From Bradyrhizobium sp. 195 (lineage in GTDB: Bacteria > Pseudomonadota > Alphaproteobacteria > Rhizobiales > Xanthobacteraceae), in NCBI RefSeq assembly GCF_023101665.1, contig NZ_CP082161.1, positions 8,166,501 to 8,230,500 on the forward strand: a stretch of 64,000 nucleotides of DNA, written 5' to 3'. Position numbers and translations under genes: made by a program. The stretch's first letter is position 1. Each line of letters opens with the position of its first letter. Positions 8,470 to 15,724 of this stretch are shown in pieces. A model generated the notes under the pieces. The model had not been told where the DNA came from, searched no databases, and saw only the letters and a program-made list of their open reading frames with translations.

Positions 8470-9252
8470 CTAGCTCCCGCTGAACGAATTATAGCCCTGG
8501 TCTTCCCAATAGCCGCCCTTGTAGTCGTTGGTGACTTCCATCGACACTACGTATTTCGGGTTCTTGAAGCCGAGTTTCGTGGGCACGCGGATCTTCATCG
8601 GGAAACCGTAGGCGCGCGGCAAAATCTCGTTCGCATATTTGAACGTCATCTGCGTCTGCGGATGCAGCGCGCTGCGCATGTCCAAAGGCGAGTTGTAGCC
8701 GTCCTTGTCGGCGCACTGGAACCAGACGTATTTGGCACGGGTGTCGGCGCCGATCAGCTTGAGGAAATCGCGCAAGGGCGTGCCGGTCCAGCTGCCGATC
8801 GCGCTCCAACCTTCGACGCAGATATGGCGCGTGATTTGCGTGACCTGCGGCAGCTTGTACAGCTCGTCCAGCGTCCAGGACTTCTTGTTGTCGACGAGAC
8901 CTCGCACCTCGAGCTTCCAGTCGGCACCGCTCACGTCGGGCGCGTCGTCGAGATCGTAATAGGCGTTGAACGGGAACGGTTTTGTGATCGCGCTTTCGGG
9001 GAAGGTCGGCGCCAGCGCGTCGGGATTGAAGATGAAGGCCTGCACCGCGTCGTTGAACTTCGACACCTGCTTCAGCATCTCCTCGGCCGAGGAGGAGTCG
9101 ACGACGTCGCAGCCGGTCAGCAGCGTCAGGGCGCCGAGACTGGCGCCGCCCGCGATGAAGCGGCGGCGGGTGACGTCAGGCATCGTCTTGATGGAGTCCT
9201 TGATCAGGAGCCGCTTGTCGACGCCGGGGATCAGGAATGAACGCTTCGCCAT
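8470..9252 (-). CDS. Molybdopterin-dependent oxidoreductase, sulfite-oxidase fold, Tat-exported
   Basis: A 260-residue protein of the oxidoreductase molybdopterin-binding family. A twin-arginine segment, TRRRFIAGG near residue 30, points to Tat export with cofactor already bound. The motif TRHICVEGWSAIGSWTG carries the Cys expected to ligate molybdenum. It is shorter than plant-type sulfite oxidases and lacks a dimerisation domain, like YedY/MsrP-type subunits. The upstream gene, 10 bp away on the same strand, encodes a four-helix cytochrome b, so the pair likely forms a periplasmic reductase fed from the membrane, as in MsrPQ. The substrate (methionine sulfoxide, sulfite or another oxide) is not shown by sequence. 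Confidence 0.88.
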   Translation of the reverse strand: MAKRSFLIPGVDKRLLIKDSIKTMPDVTRRRFIAGGASLGALTLLTGCDVVDSSSAEEMLKQVSKFNDAVQAFIFNPDALAPTFPESAITKPFPFNAYYDLDDAPDVSGADWKLEVRGLVDNKKSWTLDELYKLPQVTQITRHICVEGWSAIGSWTGTPLRDFLKLIGADTRAKYVWFQCADKDGYNSPLDMRSALHPQTQMTFKYANEILPRAYGFPMKIRVPTKLGFKNPKYVVSMEVTNDYKGGYWEDQGYNSFSGS

Positions 9253-9262
9253 GTTGTCCTCC

Positions 9263-9892
9263 TCAGCAACCGGTGATCATGGCGCGCAGGCTCTTCGGCA
9301 CCAGCAGCGCGAGCAGGACGTGGATGACGAGGAATGCGCAGATCGCAGCCATGCAGAAGAAGTGGATGTAGCGCGCGGTCGGATAATCGCCGAACAGTGC
9401 GACGAGGTAATAGAGCTGCACCGGCTTCCACATGCCGAGCCCCGTGAGCACGATCAGCACGCCGACCACGATGATGCCAGCGTAGAGCAGGCGCTGCACG
9501 TAATTGTAAACGGTGAGATCGTCATGGCCGAGCTTGAACGTCAGCGCCGCCCTGACGTCGTGGAGCACGCCTGCCGGGGTGATCGGGAACAGCTTCTTAG
9601 CGAAGCGGCCGGTGGCAAAGCCCGTGACGAGATAGGCGAGGCCGTTGATCATCAAGAGCCACATCGCCGCGAAATGCCAGAGCAGGCCGCCTCCGAGCCA
9701 GCCACCCAGCGTATACTCGCGCGGAAAACTGAAGCCGAACAGCGGCGAGGCGTTGTAGATCTGCCAGCCCGACAGGATCATCAGGATCATGGCAAGCGCG
9801 TTGACCCAGTGCATGATCCGGACCCATGCCGGCTGGATCACTTTGGCCTTGATGGCCCTGACCTGTTCGTCGGTGACTGTGAGGCTCGACAT
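9263..9892 (-). CDS. Cytochrome b561-type membrane subunit
   Basis: A 209-residue integral membrane protein with about four transmembrane segments. Candidate haem-b histidines are in IMHWVNALAM, LLWHFAAMWLL and YIHFFCMAAICAFLVIHVLLA, the spacing seen in Ni/Fe-hydrogenase-type cytochrome b561 subunits. The start ATG at 9890-9892 (MSSLTVTDEQ) has GGAAC upstream; an earlier TTG gives an unlikely extension. It precedes the molybdenum oxidoreductase gene by 10 bp and probably passes quinol electrons to it. Confidence 0.88.
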   Translation of the reverse strand: MSSLTVTDEQVRAIKAKVIQPAWVRIMHWVNALAMILMILSGWQIYNASPLFGFSFPREYTLGGWLGGGLLWHFAAMWLLMINGLAYLVTGFATGRFAKKLFPITPAGVLHDVRAALTFKLGHDDLTVYNYVQRLLYAGIIVVGVLIVLTGLGMWKPVQLYYLVALFGDYPTARYIHFFCMAAICAFLVIHVLLALLVPKSLRAMITGC

Positions 9893-10005
9893 GATGGTTC
9901 CGTCCTGAATGTCGTCTGACAGCAATTATACGCCGATGCTGCGGCTTTCGTTACGCCCTGCTCGCCATCGAATCGATGCCGTCAGGCTATAGTGGTCACA
10001 ATAAA

Positions 10006-10029
10006 GCGAGCCGGGCACCCCCGGCTCGC
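10006..10029 (-). terminator. Rho-independent terminator of the fasciclin gene
   Basis: A perfect 10-bp stem GCGAGCCGGG / CCCGGCTCGC with a four-base loop. On the minus strand it is followed by TTTATTG. It lies 46 bp after the fasciclin stop codon. Confidence 0.8.
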
Positions 10030-10075
10030 CGTCTCGAAGCACCCTGTTCGGGGGATGAAACAGGGGCGGGCGGTG

Positions 10076-10630
10076 TTACGTCGCCGGCATCAGCACGGTG
10101 TCGACCACATGGATGACGCCGTTGGACTGGTTGACGTTGGAGATCGTCACCATCGAGGTGCCGCCCTTGGCATCGACGATCCAGGTCTTGCCGTCCATCT
10201 TCTTGACCGTCAGTTCCTCGCCCTCGGCGGTCTTCAGCTTCTTGCCCTCGGTGAGGTCGGAAGCCTCGAGCTTGCCGGGCACGACATGGTAGGTGAGAAT
10301 CTTGGTCAGCGTGGCCTTGTTCTCGGGCTTGACCAGATTGTCGACGGTGCCGGCCGGCAGCTTGCCGAAGGCGGCGTTGGTCGGCGCGAACACCGTGAAC
10401 GGACCCTTGCTTTCGAGCGTCGGGACCAGGCCCGCCGCCTTCACCGCCGCGACCAGCGTGGTGTGGTCCTTCGAGTTGACCGCGTTCTGGACGATGTTCT
10501 TGGACGGGAACATCGCGGCGCCGCCGACCATGACGGTCCTTTCCTCGGCGCTCACAGGCGCGACGACGGTCGCGGTGATGGCCAGGGCGCTGAAGGCGGC
10601 GGCAGCGAGGTAGGCAATGCGCTTCGACAT
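10076..10630 (-). CDS. Secreted fasciclin (FAS1) domain protein
   Basis: A 184-residue protein with a signal peptide (MSKRIAYLAAAAFSALAITA, cleavage near SAEE) and one FAS1 domain. The two conserved FAS1 boxes are visible: FTVFAPTNAAFGKLPAGT and the C-terminal ISNVNQSNGVIHVVDTVLMP. FAS1 proteins mediate surface adhesion; rhizobial members (for example S. meliloti Nex18-type) contribute to symbiosis, but that role is only an analogy here. The frame continues far upstream, but the signal peptide fixes the start at the ATG at 10628-10630, with a GGGAGAC-like site before it. Confidence 0.9.
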   Translation of the reverse strand: MSKRIAYLAAAAFSALAITATVVAPVSAEERTVMVGGAAMFPSKNIVQNAVNSKDHTTLVAAVKAAGLVPTLESKGPFTVFAPTNAAFGKLPAGTVDNLVKPENKATLTKILTYHVVPGKLEASDLTEGKKLKTAEGEELTVKKMDGKTWIVDAKGGTSMVTISNVNQSNGVIHVVDTVLMPAT

Positions 10631-10957
10631 GGAAAGTCTCCCGATTGAATTGGTACCGGCGATGGCCGGTGTTGGGTTGGGGCAACAACGGCGACTGCGA
10701 CAGTGTGAGATGATGCAGCAGTGCCGTCGTTGGACCGAACTACGGGAGGGTTCGCGGTGCGGTTTCGGGGAAAAATTCTTTGTGATGCGTGAAACTATGC
10801 GCGGGGATGTTCGTGTGTGCGAACGTGCACCAAGCAAACGATGCCGTAGGGCGGGCAAAGCGCAGTGTGCCCACCAAACGCAAATGCGGAGAGAGATGGT
10901 GGGCACGGCGCTTCGCGCCTTTGCCCACGGCCGTGAGCCCGTTGAGACAGTACCGTC
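10631..10957. other. Gap with fasciclin leader and a degenerate repeat
   Basis: About 330 bp without a convincing gene. The first part is the 5-prime region of the fasciclin gene; the second holds family A repeat copy 5. Short frames here are not supported by codon use or homology. Confidence 0.6.
10846..10929. repeat. Intergenic palindromic repeat, family A copy 5, right end degraded
   Basis: Starts GTAGGGCGGGCAAAGCGCAG and runs into GGCGCTTCGCGCCTTTGCCCAC, but the terminal CCTAC is replaced by GGCCG. Its orientation is that of copy 1. The decayed end suggests an old insertion. Confidence 0.8.
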
Positions 10958-11719
10958 TCAATCCCTGTTGTGCGGCGTCTGGATGAAACCGCGATTGTGG
11001 GTCGGGCTGATCAGGACTTCGTTGATGCAAACGCGCGCCGGCATGCTCGCGATGAACGCGATGGTGCGTCCCAAATCTTCGGATTGCAGCATTCTGGCCT
11101 GCTCATCCTCGCTCGGCACCACCGGGCGCAGCTTCAGGATCGGCGTCGCCACCTCGCCCGGCATCAGGCAGCAGGCGCGCAGGCCGTTGACGCATTCGTC
11201 CATGTTGAAGGAATGGGTCAGCGCCAGCACCGCATGCTTGGTGGTGGTGTAGGCCGGGCCCGGCATCTTCGAAACGTGGCGGCCGGCCCAGGACGAGACG
11301 TTGATGATCGCGCCGTCCTGCTGCTTGCGCATCGTCGGCAGCACCGCGCGCATGCAGTAGAGCACGCCATTGAGATTGACCTGGACCAACCTGTCCCAGC
11401 CGTCCAGTTCCATATCCTTCCAGCTGCGCTTGGGGACATTGATGCCGGCATTGTTGACCAAGAGGTCGATGCGGCCGTGCTTTGCGACGATCTGATCGGC
11501 GGCCTTCTGGGCCGCACTGGCGTTGGATACGTCCAGCGCAATGGCCTCGGCCGCCCCGCCGGACTTGCTGATCTTCGCAACCACGGTATCCAGGGCGTCC
11601 TGCCGCCGGCCGGACACCACCACCGTCCAGCCATCGGCAGCCAGCGCCTCGGCGCCGGCCTCTCCGATCCCGCTGCCCCCGCCCGTCACCCAGGCCACGC
11701 GTTTCCCGTTCTTGGTCAT
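10958..11719 (-). CDS. Short-chain dehydrogenase/reductase
   Basis: A 253-residue classical SDR. The NAD(P)-binding glycine motif TGGGSGIG follows RVAWV near the N-terminus, NNAGIN is the central structural motif, and the catalytic residues are Ser in INVSSWAG and Tyr/Lys in YTTTK. SGRR after the second strand suggests NADP preference. The ATG at 11717-11719 has GGAGAC upstream. It is divergent from matB with about 115 bp between starts, so the two may share regulation; the substrate is unknown. Confidence 0.88.
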   Translation of the reverse strand: MTKNGKRVAWVTGGGSGIGEAGAEALAADGWTVVVSGRRQDALDTVVAKISKSGGAAEAIALDVSNASAAQKAADQIVAKHGRIDLLVNNAGINVPKRSWKDMELDGWDRLVQVNLNGVLYCMRAVLPTMRKQQDGAIINVSSWAGRHVSKMPGPAYTTTKHAVLALTHSFNMDECVNGLRACCLMPGEVATPILKLRPVVPSEDEQARMLQSEDLGRTIAFIASMPARVCINEVLISPTHNRGFIQTPHNRD

Positions 11720-11783
11720 GCAAACTGTCTCCGTTGCTTCATCGGGGCGGTTTTTGCTAATCCAGCCCTCGGTTTTGACCGGC

Positions 11784-11810
11784 CTTGTCCAACAAGCCTT
11801 GTTGTACAAG
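11784..11810. promoter_or_regulatory. Imperfect 13-1-13 palindrome upstream of matB (candidate operator)
   Basis: CTTGTCCAACAAG, one base, then CTTGTTGTACAAG form an inverted repeat with one mismatch. The right arm contains the palindrome TTGTACAA, similar in type to the TTGTATACAA-like site bound by the GntR-family regulator MatR of rhizobial malonate operons. It lies 25-51 bp before the matB start, in the intergenic region shared with the divergent SDR gene. No matR gene is in the window. Confidence 0.5.
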
Positions 11811-11834
11811 TCCCTGCGGTCGAGGAAATCTTGC

Positions 11835-13364
11835 ATGAACCCAGCTGCCAACGCCAACCTGTTTTCCCGCCTGTTCGACGGCCTGGACGATCCCAAGCGC
11901 CTCGCGATCGAGACGCATGACGGCGCCCATATCAGCTATGGCGATTTGATCGCGCGAGCGGGGCAAATGGCGAATGTGCTGGTCGCGCGCGGCGTGAAGC
12001 CGGGCGACCGCGTCGCGGTGCAGGTCGAAAAGTCCGTCGCCAACATCGTGCTGTATCTCGGCACGGTGCGGGCCGGCGCAGTCTATTTGCCACTCAACAC
12101 AGCCTACACGCTGAACGAGCTCGATTACTTCATCGGCGATGCCGAGCCGTCGCTTGTGGTCTGCGATCCCTCGAAGGCGGAAGGGCTCGCCCCGATCGCT
12201 GCCAAGGTGAAGGCCAAGGTCGAGACGCTTGGGCCTGACGGCAAAGGCTCGCTGACGGACGCCGCCGACAAGGCGAGCAGCCAGTTCGCGACCGTGGCGC
12301 GGGCAAATGACGATCTCGCCGCGATCCTCTACACGTCCGGCACCACAGGCCGCTCCAAGGGCGCGATGCTCAGCCACGACAATCTCGCGTCGAACTCGCT
12401 CTCGCTCGTCGGCTATTGGCGCTTCACCGACAAGGACGTGCTGATCCACGCGCTGCCGATCTATCACACCCACGGCCTGTTCGTTGCGACCAACGTGACG
12501 TTGTTCGCGCGGGCGTCGATGATCTTCCTGCCGAAGCTCGATCCGGATCTGATCATCAGGCTGATGGCGCGCGCCACCGTGCTGATGGGCGTGCCGACCT
12601 TCTACACGCGACTTCTGCAAAATCCCGCGCTGTCGCGCGACACCACGAAGCACATGCGGCTGTTCATTTCGGGCTCGGCACCGCTGCTGGCGGAGACCCA
12701 CCGCGAATGGTCGGCGCGCACCGGCCATGCCGTGCTCGAGCGCTACGGCATGACCGAGACCAACATGAACACCTCGAACCCCTACGACGGCGAGCGCGTG
12801 CCCGGCGCCGTCGGCTTTCCCCTGCCCGGCGTCGCTGTGCGCGTGACCGAGCCCGAGACCGGGAAAGAGCTGCCTCGCGAAGACATCGGCGTGATCGAGG
12901 TGAAGGGCCCGAACGTCTTCAAGGGCTATTGGCGCATGCCGGAGAAGACCAAGGCCGAATTCCGCGACGACGGCTTCTTCATCACCGGCGATCTCGGCAA
13001 GATCGACGCCAAGGGCTACGTCCACATTCTCGGCCGCGGCAAGGATCTCGTCATTTCCGGCGGCTTCAACGTCTATCCCAAGGAGATCGAGAGCGAGATC
13101 GACGCCATGCCTGGCGTGATCGAATCCGCCGTGATCGGCGTGCCCCATGCCGATTTCGGCGAGGGCGTCACCGCCGTCCTGGTGCGCCAGCCCGGCGCAA
13201 GCATTGACGAAGCGGCCGTGCTGAGAGGCCTCGACGGACGCCTCGCCAAATTCAAGATGCCCAAGCGCGTCTTCGTCGTCGACGAGCTGCCGCGCAACAC
13301 CATGGGCAAGGTGCAGAAGAACGTGCTGCGGGATATGTACAAGGATATCTACGCGAAGAAATGA
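11835..13364 (+). CDS. matB: Malonyl-CoA synthetase (acyl-CoA synthetase family)
   Basis: A 509-residue ANL-superfamily adenylating enzyme that makes malonyl-CoA from malonate, ATP and CoA. The AMP-binding core ILYTSGTTGRSKGAMLSH, the YGMTE motif in LERYGMTETNM, the hinge region ITGDLGKIDAKGYVHILGR and the C-terminal catalytic Lys region (PRNTMGKVQKNVL) are all present. Length and the short N-terminus (MNPAANANLFSRLFDGLDD) match MatB rather than long-chain acyl-CoA ligases. The ATG at 11835 has GAGGA upstream. Malonyl-CoA decarboxylase (matA) and a malonate transporter are not adjacent; the downstream permease on the other strand is a TSUP protein. Confidence 0.88.
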   Translation: MNPAANANLFSRLFDGLDDPKRLAIETHDGAHISYGDLIARAGQMANVLVARGVKPGDRVAVQVEKSVANIVLYLGTVRAGAVYLPLNTAYTLNELDYFIGDAEPSLVVCDPSKAEGLAPIAAKVKAKVETLGPDGKGSLTDAADKASSQFATVARANDDLAAILYTSGTTGRSKGAMLSHDNLASNSLSLVGYWRFTDKDVLIHALPIYHTHGLFVATNVTLFARASMIFLPKLDPDLIIRLMARATVLMGVPTFYTRLLQNPALSRDTTKHMRLFISGSAPLLAETHREWSARTGHAVLERYGMTETNMNTSNPYDGERVPGAVGFPLPGVAVRVTEPETGKELPREDIGVIEVKGPNVFKGYWRMPEKTKAEFRDDGFFITGDLGKIDAKGYVHILGRGKDLVISGGFNVYPKEIESEIDAMPGVIESAVIGVPHADFGEGVTAVLVRQPGASIDEAAVLRGLDGRLAKFKMPKRVFVVDELPRNTMGKVQKNVLRDMYKDIYAKK

Positions 13365-13426
13365 GGGGGACTCGTCGTGCGAATTCTTGCGACGAGGAGC
13401 ATCCAAACAGCGCGCTGTCATGCCCC

Positions 13427-13518
13427 GGCTTGACCGGGGCATCCAGTACGCCGCAGCCTCTCGGCTTAATCACTGCTGTCTCTGGAATACTGGATTGCCC
13501 GCCTTCGCGGGCAATGAC
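13427..13518. repeat. Intergenic palindromic repeat, family E copy 1
   Basis: Starts GTCATGCCCCGGCTTGACCG with its own hairpin (CCCCGGCTTGACCGGGG), and ends ATTGCCCGCCTTCGCGGGCAAT followed by GAC. It belongs to the GTCATTGCCGGGCTTGACCC family seen also at 17570 and 59473. It lies between the convergent matB and TSUP genes. Confidence 0.75.
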
Positions 13519-13553
13519 ACCGCGTATGTGGTGTGCGTGTTTGCCTCAAACCC

Positions 13554-14414
13554 TCACAACCCACCAACCAAGCTCATCACGAACCGGCTGCCGACGATAA
13601 ACAGATAACATCCGAACGCCACTTCCAGCGTCCTCTTCGACATCGCATGCGCGGCTCTCACGCCGAGCGGCGCCGTCACAAGACTCATGGGCATCACCAG
13701 CACGGCGCCGATCAGCGAGACGTAGCCGAGTGCGAACGGGATTTGCAGCGCTGCGACCGCTGGATAGGTCGCCGCCGCCGGCCAGCCGGCATAGATGTAG
13801 CCGAGCGCGCCGGGGATCGAGATCAGCACCGCCAGCGCCGACGAGGTCGCGACCGCCTGGTGGATCGGGCGGCCGTAGAAGGTCATCAGGAGATTGGAGA
13901 ACAGGCCGCCGCCGATGCCCATCAAGGTCGAGAGGATGCCGACGCAGAAGCCGTAGGCGCGCATCAACAATCCCTTGGGCATGTCACCACCGAGCTTCCA
14001 GGCCTCGCGCGCGAAGATCAGCCGCGCCGCAGCGGCGTAGGCGACACAGACGAAGACGATCTTGAACAGCCGCTCCGGCGCGTAGCGTGCCACCACGCTG
14101 CCGGCGATGACGCCGAGGACGATCGGCAGCCACCAGAGGCGGAGGATCGTCATGTCGACGGCGCCGCGCCGGTAATGCGCCTGGAACGAGCGAAGCGAGG
14201 TCGGGATGATGATGGCAAGCGAGGTGCCGATGCAGAGCGGCATCCGCACCTCCAGGGGCACGCCAACGATGCGGAAACATTCGTAGAGCACGGGCACCAG
14301 AATCGCGCCGCCGCCGATGCCGAACACGCCGGCCAGAAATCCCGAAAGCGCGCCCGTTGCGATCAGCAACAGCGCGAGCTCGATGATCTCCTTGATATCA
14401 AGACCTGCAATCAC
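13554..14414 (-). CDS. TSUP-family membrane permease (TauE/SafE type)
   Basis: About 286 residues with eight or more hydrophobic segments and the two repeated TSUP motifs GFLAGVFGIGGGAILVP (near residue 25) and GILSTLMGIGGGLFSNLL (near 170). Members move sulfite, sulfoacetate, organosulfonates or other anions. The start is uncertain: a GTG at 14412-14414 overlaps the stop of a short upstream frame by GTGA and gives the usual N-terminus; the frame stays open to 14555. The substrate cannot be assigned. Confidence 0.85.
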   Translation of the reverse strand: MIAGLDIKEIIELALLLIATGALSGFLAGVFGIGGGAILVPVLYECFRIVGVPLEVRMPLCIGTSLAIIIPTSLRSFQAHYRRGAVDMTILRLWWLPIVLGVIAGSVVARYAPERLFKIVFVCVAYAAAARLIFAREAWKLGGDMPKGLLMRAYGFCVGILSTLMGIGGGLFSNLLMTFYGRPIHQAVATSSALAVLISIPGALGYIYAGWPAAATYPAVAALQIPFALGYVSLIGAVLVMPMSLVTAPLGVRAAHAMSKRTLEVAFGCYLFIVGSRFVMSLVGGL

Positions 14415-14623
14415 CCGGCCTGCCCCGGCAGCACCTCCGAAAGGTCCGCTCGGATTCGGCTGCTGGTCCAGCTGTAGGAGATCTGACTTGGCGGGTCGAC
14501 ACGCCGCGTCGGCCGTCTTGGGTGGGATGCAGGCTGCGCATATCCGCCGTCGCACGGAAAATCGGTGCGCATGGCGGAATTGGCGACGGCAGTGGAGTTG
14601 GTGGAGGCCGCTTCCGTCGTCAT
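14411..14623 (-). CDS. Possible small leader protein before the TSUP gene
   Basis: A 70-codon frame starting ATG at 14621-14623 whose TGA overlaps the proposed GTG start of the TSUP gene (GTGA). The product (MTTEAASTNSTAVANSAM...) has no recognisable domain and no hydrophobic segment. The first 25 codons end mostly in C or G like the neighbours; the rest is weaker. It may be a real coupled leader or chance. Confidence 0.3.
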   Translation of the reverse strand: MTTEAASTNSTAVANSAMRTDFPCDGGYAQPASHPRRPTRRVDPPSQISYSWTSSRIRADLSEVLPGQAG

Positions 14624-14921
14624 GAACTCGCAGGCTCGAACGACGTGCCAGCCCGTTCGCTTAGAGGCGTTCCAATAGTAATTTCAATGTGCCTCAGCGG
14701 CCCACAAGAAATGAATTATCAATCAGTAATTGCTTGGCGGACTCGGGCTCTGGTATACCAAGCCCCCGATTGGCCTTGTTACATCAAGGCTCTAGAGCTG
14801 AACCGCCGTTCGATTTATGGCGAATTGGTGATTGCGCCGGCGAAATCGACTCCGTAAATAGAGCCGACCTTTCCGATCCCCGCGCGCCCCCCTGCTGGGC
14901 CGCCATACAACATCAAAGCCC
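14624..14921. other. Promoter region of the sdh operon, AT-richer than neighbours
   Basis: About 300 bp with no convincing gene. The stretch 14675-14860 has lower GC than its surroundings (for example AATAGTAATTTCAATG and AATGAATTATCAATC), which is typical of a promoter region. The sdhC ribosome-binding site is weak. I could not place -35 and -10 boxes with confidence. Confidence 0.5.
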
Positions 14922-15320
14922 ATGACCGCACGGATCGAACGACCGCTCTCGCCACACATGCAAGTGTACCGTTGGACGCTGACGATGGCCCTGTCCATCG
15001 TCCATCGCGCCACCGGCATTGCCCTCTATGTCGGAACCCTGCTGCTGGTCTGGTGGCTGGTTGCCGCGGCCTCCGGCCCGGCCGCCTATGCCCACGTCCA
15101 GGCCTTCGCCGGCAGCATCATCGGCCGGCTGATCGTGTTCGGCTACACCTGGGCGCTGATGCACCATATGCTCAGTGGCATCCGGCATTTCATCTGGGAT
15201 CTCGGCTACGGCTTCAAGGCCAATGAGCGGGAAGCACTGACCTGGGGCGCGCTGATCGGCGGCATCGCGTTGACGGTGCTGGTCTGGATCATCGCCTATG
15301 CGATCGGAGGCGGACGATGA
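14922..15320 (+). CDS. sdhC: Succinate dehydrogenase cytochrome b556 subunit
   Basis: A 132-residue membrane anchor of complex II, which carries electrons from succinate oxidation to ubiquinone. It starts with the family N-terminus RPLSPHMQVYRW and has three transmembrane helices. IVHRATGIALY and the haem-ligand region HHMLSGIRHFIWDLG match SdhC. The stop overlaps the sdhD start by four bases (ATGA), so translation is coupled. Confidence 0.96.
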   Translation: MTARIERPLSPHMQVYRWTLTMALSIVHRATGIALYVGTLLLVWWLVAAASGPAAYAHVQAFAGSIIGRLIVFGYTWALMHHMLSGIRHFIWDLGYGFKANEREALTWGALIGGIALTVLVWIIAYAIGGGR

Positions 15321-15721
15321 GCGGGACCGATACGCCAAAGCGCAGCATGCGCACCCCGCTCGGCCGCGTCCGCAATCTTGGCGCCGCGCATTCCGGCACG
15401 TCCGATTTCTGGCGCCAGCGCATCACCGGCGTCGCCATGACGCTGCTGATGATCCCGGGGCTGGTGATCATCATGATGCTGCTCGGTCGCAATCAGGTCT
15501 ACGCTGCGCAGACTCTGAGCTCCATTCCCGTCGCGGTGATCCTGCTCCTCTTCATTTTCGCCAGCGCCTGGCACATGAAGATCGGCATGCAGGTGGTGAT
15601 CGAGGACTACGTCCATAACGAGAAGCTGAAGCTCACCGCGGTTATGCTCAACAACTTCTTCTCGATCGCCGTGGCGCTCGCCTCGACCTACGCGATCCTC
15701 AAACTTTCATCCGGAGTGTAA
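15317..15721 (+). CDS. sdhD: Succinate dehydrogenase membrane anchor subunit
   Basis: A 134-residue second anchor of complex II with three transmembrane helices. RNLGAAHSGTSDFWRQRITG at the N-terminus and WHMKIGMQVVIEDYVHNE are characteristic, the latter holding the haem/quinone-site residues. It overlaps sdhC by four bases and ends three bases before the sdhA start. Confidence 0.96.
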   Translation: MSGTDTPKRSMRTPLGRVRNLGAAHSGTSDFWRQRITGVAMTLLMIPGLVIIMMLLGRNQVYAAQTLSSIPVAVILLLFIFASAWHMKIGMQVVIEDYVHNEKLKLTAVMLNNFFSIAVALASTYAILKLSSGV

Positions 15722-15724
15722 CCC

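Noticed and set aside
14522..14857. 111-codon plus-strand frame in the sdh promoter gap
   Set aside because: It covers a region of changing base composition, has no ribosome-binding site and no recognisable product.
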